From NCBI GenBank assembly GCA_037179335.1, contig JAKZHN010000062.1, positions 23,263 through 87,262 on the forward strand: 64,000 nt of DNA, in the 5' to 3' direction. How positions within the stretch are numbered: position 1 is the first letter of the stretch; each line of letters starts with the position of its first letter. A program made the translations under genes and the position numbers. The notes beneath the pieces are model-generated. The model ran no database searches and was not told where the DNA came from. It saw only the letters and a program-made list of their open reading frames with translations. Below are positions 55,251 through 64,000 of this stretch, piece after piece. This stretch comes from Cyclaneusma minus. Lineage: Eukaryota; Ascomycota; Leotiomycetes; Marthamycetales; Marthamycetaceae.

Positions 55251-58200
55251 CCCGCTAGCCAATTAGTTAAAAAACAATTAGTGGCTAATTAGCAGTTTGT
55301 TAAAAAAACTAATTTTCAAGCAAATTTTAAAGCAAAAAGCACAATTAATAAATAATCGGCCTTTTATTTCCAAAACACCATTTGGCCAATATATTTCTTT
55401 TTTAAAAATTAGCTGGGATATTAATTAGCTGGCTTTAATTATGATTATTTTGATATTATTAATTTTAAATTTTCCTTGGTTTAAAGCATTAAATTTTATA
55501 GCGTATTTAAATAAATTTATTAGGGCTTTCCGCCAATTTTAATTTAAAAATTTTAATAAAAATCCTATATTGTATTAAACTATATTATCGCTGGATATAA
55601 TTTAAAAAATCGCTAATTATATTTTTTTTTGAAAAAAAAAACAAAATGCTAAAATTTTTAAAATTTTTAATAATTTTAATATTATTTATATTATTTATAT
55701 TAAATTAAATTTTAATGCTTTTTTTTATATATATAGCGAAGTATATTATTATTAAATATATTTTAAATAAATACTAATATTATTTTAGCAGTTATATTTG
55801 CTTTAAAATTTCAAACTATAAAGCCAAATTTTAATTTAAGGAAATAAATAGCGCATAAAAAGCGGCTATTATTAATTTTTTCTTAGAATTATTTTTAATT
55901 TTTTTGGTATTTTTTTAATATAATAAAATATATTATTCTTAGCTATGCTTTAAAGCAATATTAATATTGCTTTTTTAAATGCAAATGGAATTTTTTAATT
56001 TATTTTATATTTTATTGCTCTTATTTTTATATTTTAATTTAAGCTTTAAAAAATACTATTATTATTAATACAAAATATATTTTTATTGGCTTTATATTAG
56101 GATAGCACTAATAGGTTTTTAAAATCTAATAAATCGATTTTTAATAATAAATTTTCTAATATTAATAGGGCTAATTGGAATTTTTCAATTAGGGCCTTTA
56201 ATTTAATAACTTTAATTTTAATTCCGGCTTTTAAATCGCATAGCTATAAATTGCTATAAACCAGCCAAATTCTTATGAATTTTTATAATTGGCTTTTTTA
56301 TTTGCCTTTTCCTGCAATATAAAATACCAGACCAATTTTTATTGCTTTTTTTAATTATGAATAAAACTTTTATAAATTATTAAATTTTAATAATAATAAT
56401 AGCAGCAATAATAATAATATTGCAAATAATAATAATAAAAGAATTAAATTGGCTGCAAATAATTAGCTAAAAAAACCGCTTTTTTAAATCATTATAAATA
56501 TTGTTTTCGCTAATAAGGCTTTATTTAATTTTTAACGCAATTTAAATTTTCAAATTTAATATTTTTATTTTTAAAATATATTGCTATTAAATTAAGCATT
56601 TCTATTGCTTTATTAACACACAAGCAAAAGATAATAACCATTTTAAAAATTTAAAAAAGAAATAGCAATTAATAAAAACTTAAAAGCCTAAATTTAAATT
56701 TAATAGAAAAATAAAATATTTATATAAAATATTTTATATAAAGTATATCAAAAAGCTTATACCTTATTAAAATAATATTTGTTTTTTAAAAATTGCTATA
56801 AATTAAAAATATATTAATTATACCTGTAAAAAAAAGCTTTGCATAATAATAAATAGTTTTTTGTATTAATTCTTTTTTTTAGCAATACTAATTAATATAA
56901 ATAATTAAAATTAAATTAACAACGGCTTGTTATTTTTTATTAAAAGCCCAATAAACCGCTATAATTTATAGGGCTATATTAAAAAAAACAGAAAAATAAC
57001 TCCAAGCAAAAATTAAAAAGAAAATTGAAATGCAATAGTAATAGATTACCGGGCAGCTAATAATATAATTAAAAATAATTTAAATAAAAATTTAAATTAA
57101 AACTTTAAAGCAAAATGGAATTTACAATAAAAATGTTTAAAAATAAATTTTTAAAAATGTATATAAAATAAAAGCGAATTAATAATAAAAATATTCTAAT
57201 ATAGTATTAAAATTGCTTTAGCTTAAATAATAAAAAATAGCATTGCTTTTATTTGGTTTTTTTTACCTTTTTTTTACTTTTAAATAGCTATAATAATTAT
57301 TAGCTAATTAAATTCTTGGTAATAGAATTTAAAATAAAGGATTTTTATAATCAATATATAGCCAAAAGCCAATATTAATAATTATAATACTATAAAAATT
57401 TATTATTTTTAATAGTTTTTAATATAAAATCGGCAAATTTATATTGCTTTAATAAATTTTGCTTAAATATCCATTTAATAGCCATTTTTTTAATATTTAC
57501 TATATCTTTATAAATATTAAATTTAAACTTTTAATAAATTGCTTTTTTTATATTATAATTTAAAAAAAAATTGGCAAGCAAAATTGCAAAAACATTTTAA
57601 AATAGCGCCAAAAATGCATTAGCGCGCAAAAAAACTATTGAATTCAATTCTTTTAATATAAATTTAAATTGCCAAAAAATATTATATATTTAAAAATCTA
57701 TTAAATAAAGGCTTATAATTTAAAAAAAATACTATTTTTGCTATAAATAAAAACGCAATTCTTTTTACAAATTAATTTTCTATATTTATTTTATTATTTT
57801 TGCTATTAATAATAAATATATTTTAATATAAAAATTTTAATTGCATTGCTAAATATTTCAAATAAATAAATGCTTTTGTATTTTTGGAAAAATATAGCAA
57901 ACTTTTTATTTATAGCAAAATTCAAATCTGCTATTTAATATAATTAAATTTTAATAAACAATAATAAGAATGGTTTTAACAAACGGCCTTTTTATACACC
58001 AAGGAAGCGCAAAAACAACACGCGCTTTATAGTTTTTATAATAAATTTATAATAATATAGTTTAATTTTAAAGCGCCTAGTAATAATAAAAAAATTGAAA
58101 AAAATTAGCAACAATAAAATATTAAAATTGCTTCAAAGCTTTTAATAAATATTCAAAGTATATTATCTTGCTTTATTATTAGCAATTCAATTGCAAATAA

Positions 58201-60970
58201 TTTGGTTTTTTTATTTTATAACATAATATATAATTAATTTTTTATAAATTATAGCAGTTTTAATAATAGTAAAATAAATAATATAAAAATATTTTAGCAA
58301 TACTTTTTAAATAAATATAATAAAGCATTTAATAATTTAAAATTAAAAAAAAATATTAAAATATATATATTTTTTAAAGCAAATTTGGCTTTGTATTTAT
58401 CGGCTTATTTTAAATATTTATTATAAATCCTATTTAAAATAATAGTATTATTATTTATAATAAAAGCCCAAATTAATATATTTATATTATTGATAAATTT
58501 TATAGCGCTTGCGTTTTTACAACTAAAATTGCAAATATTAAAAAATAGAAATGAAATAAAAAATATTAGGAAATTTTAAAAAATACTAATAATAATATAA
58601 TATATTTTTAATCTTTTGCCAGCAAATATAAAAATATTTTCTTTATTAATAAGGAAATTTTGAATTTACTTTTGAAGCTAATTAAAAATGCTTTTACTAT
58701 ATAGAATATAAATAAAATAATTATATAAAATATTATAAAATATTCCGACTATATTAAAGCTAAAACTTAAATAAATATAGCCAGGTTTAATATTCCAAAT
58801 TTTATAAATTTGGCTTATAAAAAAATTCAAAAATAAAAAACTATTGCGATTTTCCCTTTTCTTTATTTAATAATCTAAAAAAAACATTGGCAATATTTAT
58901 AAAAACGGAAATAATAAACTTTTCAAATTTTTTGCCAAAAATATTTAAAACGGCAATTAATCAATAATTCGCCAATATAATATAATTGGCTTTTTTTAAT
59001 TTGCAAAATAAAAGTTGTTTTTAAAAATATTCCGGATAATATTCCAAATTAATATATGCTTTATATAGCTTTTAAATATATTTAATAAAAATAAATAATA
59101 TATTTTTTTAAATAAAAAAAGTAATTTCTAATAATTCTAAAATTTTAAACAGCTTTTTTTTTTCTTTCCCAATTCCAATAAAAAACTTTTATAGAAAATT
59201 TTAATAAATATTTGGTATTGGCTATATTTAAAGAATCTGCTTTAAAAAAAAGAAAAAATAGTTTTGCTTTTAGGGTTTTGCAATTTCTGCAAAAGTTTAT
59301 TGCCAGCAATATATTAGCAAATTTTGAAAAAAAAAAAAGAATTGCAAAAGATTAATAAATATATAATTGCAAAGCTTTGCTTAGCGCTTTAATAGCTATA
59401 TAATTATTATATTGCTTATAAATTTATAATCTTTCTAATAAATAGTTTTAGCCTTTTAAATAATTTTATTCCTATTTTTTATTGCCCTAAAATATATTGG
59501 CAAATTTATAAAAATTATTTAATATATTTTTCTGCAATATTTTACCGCTTTTTTGCAATTTTAATTTTAATATAATCTATATTATTTAAATTGCCTAATT
59601 TATAAAATTGTTTTAGCCATAGCTATTTTTTTTTGTTTTGCATTTGTTCATTTATTTATTTATTAAAATTAAAGCAAAATCTGATATTAATAAATAATAA
59701 TAATTGGGCTAAAATTCGGCTAAAGATTATAAAATTAATATATTGCCAAATTTGCCAAAGAGCTTTTAGCTTTTTAATAATTTCTAATCGGAGCTATATT
59801 TTAATAAAGTTATATTTTTTTTTAAAATTTTGCAAATAATAAATAAATTGGCAATATAATATATTGAAAAAAAATAATTAATATATATTTTCATATTTTT
59901 GGTATTAATAATAATAATATTTTTAAAAATTAGTAAATTGCACTAATATGTTTTAATAATTTTTAGCAAAATATTAATATTAATATAATAAATAAAAATA
60001 ATATTAAAGTTTTATAAAAAATAATAATAATAAACACTTTTGATTAAAAAAATATTCATAAGGCGTTTTTAAAAATTGTTAATAAATAGCAAAAAAATGG
60101 AAAATTTAAAATTATTATTATAATATATATAAAAAAATATATAAAAATCATAATTTTAAAATTGCAAAATAGCGATATTATAGCGAAATAAAACTTTAAT
60201 ATATATTAAATTTGGAAAGAAATATTTAATTTGCCAATTATTAATAGGGATTTTTTAATTAATATATATAGCAATATATAAGCGCTCTTTTAATAAAAGC
60301 AGGGCAAAATTAAAATCGCTAATTTTGGATTTTTGGTATTTTTTTTTAAAAAAAAAATCAAAAAAAATAAATAGCAAATATTTAAAAAATATTTGCAAAA
60401 AATATTAAATTAAATAATAGATTAAAATTTTTATTAAATTTATAAATATTATATTGCAATATCTAAAATATATTAATATTTATTATTAATTAAAATTCAT
60501 TATATTATTTTGCAATATTTCCAATATTAATAATTTTATATAATTAAAAGCTTGCGCGAATTGCAATAAATTGGCAAATTTATTTATAGAAATTTATTTA
60601 TTTATATTAAGCCTATATTCAATATTGTAATTTTAAATTAATAAAAGAAACAAATAAAAAAAATTGAAATAATGCTATAAATATTATATTAAACTCATTT
60701 TAAAAACTGGTTATTGAAAATATTTAAAGCAATAGGCAATAATATTAAAAAACTTATTAAAATCTTTTTTAAAAGGCATAAAACTTTTATTAAGCAATAA
60801 AAAGGCAATAAATTAATTATCTTTTTATTTAATTTGGCCATTAAATTAAATAATTTATAAAATTTGCCAGCTAATAAATTTAATAAAACACGGATTGCGT
60901 ATAAAACAAATCTAATATTGGAAAAGATTTCTAAAAGCATTTATAAAAAGCCTAATAATCTTTTTATTAG

Positions 60971-61066
60971 AAAAAATTAAAAATTAAAAATTAAAAATTA
61001 AAAATTAAAAATTAAAAATTAAAAATTAAAAATTAAAAATTAAAAATTAAAAATTAAAAATTAAAA
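60971..61066 (+). repeat. (AAAAATT)n heptanucleotide repeat
   Basis: About 13 tandem copies of the 7-mer AAAAATT, nearly perfect. Confidence 0.93.
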
Positions 61067-63863
61067 AAATAAGGAGATTATTATAATAGTTAAAAATAGA
61101 TTAGCAAATAAAATGAGTTATATTTGGTTTTACTATAAAGAATAGGCGCTTCCTTTTTTAAATAAAAATAGCAGCGTTTAAATATTATATATTGGGAGTT
61201 TTGCTTAGTTTTTTTAATAAGCAATATTTACCTTTTGCGTATTTTTAATATATATATTTTATAAAATATTTGCAAGGCGCCTTTTTTGGCTTTATATAAC
61301 AATTGTGTTTTTTATAGCTTTGGGCTTTAAAGCTTTTAAATGCAAATTTTTGCTTTTTGGTAATTTAATATTTGGGCTTTGGTTATTAATTTCGGCTTTT
61401 TATTTTAACCGTATAAATTTATAGGCTTTTATCAATTTGCTACTATTAATAATTATTTTTAAATTTATTATTGCCTAACTTTTAAAGCTTTAATTTTAAT
61501 ATATAATTTACATTATTCATTATTGGGTTAATTTTAAACTTTTATTTAATTACTTTTATGATTTTAAAGTTTTATTTTTTTATATTAAGGTTTATTGGAA
61601 TTGTATTATTTTTATTGGCTTTATATATATTATATTAGCTTTTGCATATGGTGTTTTTGCAAATGCTAAAAGGTTAATATAATAGCGGCTTATTTTAAAT
61701 AATTGATTTTAAGGGTTTTTTAATTTTTTACCCTTTCTTTTATACGCGAATTATACGCTTATTGCAACAATAATATATTAATTTTTAATTGCGTTTTCGA
61801 TTTTTAAATTTTTTTAAAATGTTTTAGCAAAATTTGTTTAAAAGAATTTTTTTTATAGCAATTATATTGGATTTTATTAGGGCTTTATTTATATAAAGCA
61901 GGTTTTTCCGCTTTTATTAGGCTTTCTTTTTATTATTGCTTTTATATAGGTTTTTTAATATACGCGTTTTTAGCGGAAATTAAGCCTTTTTTTTAATATT
62001 ATAGCTTTTAATATGTTTAATTGCAAAATATAAAATTTTGGCGGTAATTTATTTTAAATTTTGCATAGCAAATTTTTTATTTATAATTATAATAATGGTA
62101 TTAAATTTGCAATTTTATTATAAAGTTTAAATTGTATTTTTATTAAGCCCGCATTTATATTTTAAATTTATATTTGCATTTGCTATACGCAAAAGTTTTA
62201 TTTAGTTTTTATTTAAAAAAATAATATTTATAATTAGGCTGCAAATAATTTTAAATGCAATTATTATTGCGGTAATTATAAATTCCTTTATTATATAATA
62301 AGCTTATATTTTGCTTTTTTTTTATTAATTAATTTATTATTTTGCAAATTTCAGCTATTTAATTATTTTATTTAATATAATTTATAATGCTTTTATATTT
62401 TATTGCTATTATTATATTAAAATTTAGGCCTTTTTTAAAAACCACTATATTAATTATAATAATAAATCAATTTAATTAAAACATAATGCAAAAGCTGCCA
62501 GAATGTTTTTTCGTTTTAAACTTTATATTTTTTTTAAAATATAAAACGTATAATATATTTAAAAATATTATAGCTGCAATAATAATTTTAACAAAAATTA
62601 TTTTTGCAATTTATATTTTAATGGATATAATAATTAATATTTAATGCTATTATATATATATATATTTAATTAAAATATAAATAAATTATAATTTTAATCA
62701 TTTTTTAATGATATTTTATTTAATATAAAACAAAACCGGGCTTTTAGCAATATAATATAAAATATAGAAATTATAAACTTTTATATACGCAAATTGGGTT
62801 TTAAAAATATTATGGATTTTTTAATTTTGCTAATTAGATTTATTTTATATAATATTTATTTTTAATTAAATTATTTAATATACGGAATTTATAATTTATA
62901 TTTGCGTATTTTATAGTTTTTAATTAAATTAAGCCTATTGCCTAATTTCTATTTTTTCAATATAATGTTTTTATAAAATATAATTTGAATTAAATTCATT
63001 TAAAATATAAAAAATAATTAAATCTATATTTTTCTATTTTAAATATTTTTATTTTTATTTTTGCTTGATATTATATATAATTAACCATTTTTTATTTAAA
63101 TATAAAAGTGGAATTAGCCTTTTAATTTCTTTTTCAAGCTTGCGCTTTTTTTATAATTTGTTTATTATTATTATAATTTAGCTTTGGTGTTTTTTAATGA
63201 ATTTGCTTAAAATTATCGGGATATTTTTAAGCTTTTTTTAAATTAATATTTAATTTTAATTTTGGTTTTAGCCTTTTTAATATATATAAAATATAAAAGT
63301 TTTTTATTTTTTATTTTTTTATGTACTATAAGTTTTTTAATTTTTAATTTTTAATTATTTTTAAAAATTTAAAAATTTATAAAGCTAGTATAAAAATATT
63401 ATATAATTTGTTTAATTAAAATTTAAACGGAAATTTTAAATGATAGGCTTGGGCTTTTATTTTTTTAATAAAAAGAAAAGGCTTATAGAGGTTTTTGCTA
63501 GCTTTTTAGCTTTAAAGCATATATTTTTAATAAATAAAAAAACCTAATTTCCTTTATCAAAACTTATAATTTTGGTTTTTTTTATATATTGCTTTATATA
63601 TTTATTAGTAATGTTTTTCCAATTTTTATAATAATATATATTTGCTATATTATTATTCTTTTGCTTTTTTATATTAAATATTTTATTTTTTATAAATTAT
63701 ATAAAAACAAAAATATTAATTTATAAATAATATTTATATATTATATATAAAAAAAGAAATTTTATTTTATATTATTATAAGTGAATTTTACCATAATTAA
63801 TTAAATTGCCCAATTTATTTTTTTATTATTGCAATAATATTATATATAAGCTTTTAAAATTTG

Positions 63864-64000
<137 letters not shown>

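Noticed and set aside
52614..60940. ORFs of 63-81 codons in the isochore
   Set aside because: Composition (Phe, Ile, Leu, Lys, Asn, Tyr) is what random A/T-rich DNA gives; no start or splice support.

Overview
This window looks like a chromosome segment of a filamentous ascomycete. The evidence is intron-containing eukaryotic tRNA genes, short introns (52-110 nt, one of 310 nt) with CTAAC/CTGAC branch sites, and fungal-type proteins (2EXR, RNPS1-like SR protein, EST1-type RNA-binding protein, DUF3445 protein). It ends in a sharply bounded AT-rich isochore of the kind common in Dothideomycetes; that class is my inference. All protein identifications come from motifs recalled without a database search.

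Layout. 0.1-9.5 kb holds ordinary genes: a 2EXR protein, an RNPS1-like splicing factor in three exons, a coiled-coil protein, a divergently oriented ORF broken by an in-frame TGA, and three intron-bearing tRNA-Thr genes. 9.5-19.4 kb is gene-poor, with a degenerate tandem repeat of about 200 bp at 14.1-15.3 kb and a possible membrane protein at 17.9-18.5 kb. 19.46-22.1 kb is an EST1-type protein gene that I can only join through a GC-AG intron. 22.1-25.5 kb shows no convincing gene.

25.5-41.2 kb is the most unusual part. It is filled by arrays of diverged modules of roughly 320-370 bp. Nearly every module carries a TATA box (TATAAATA or a close variant) followed about 25-35 nt downstream by a conserved start-site-like tract, but no reading frame is conserved. 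Three sequence families share this layout: block 1 (minus strand, 25.9-27.4 kb), block 2 (plus strand, 31.7-34.6 kb) and block 3 (minus strand, 35.8-41.2 kb). Blocks 2 and 3 face each other, and back-to-back TATA pairs with CACGTG between them lie near the centre. I count 33 such TATA positions.

41.8-43.6 kb is a DUF3445 (heme-dependent oxidative N-demethylase-like) gene in three exons. 44.5-51.05 kb is a mosaic of short protein-like fragments in shifting frames: a Ty3/Gypsy integrase tail, a Helitron-like piece and ubiquitin-protease-like pieces. These are punctuated by seven copies of a second promoter-like cassette, TATATATACGAC followed by T5-7/CTTT. At about 51,054 a hAT-like terminus (CAGGGCTGGCAA, then GGTCGGGTCGGG) marks the switch to the AT-rich isochore, which runs to the window end. 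The isochore has no credible gene, one tRNA-like Pol III-box element, and several microsatellites. Its surviving C residues are strongly skewed to GpC.
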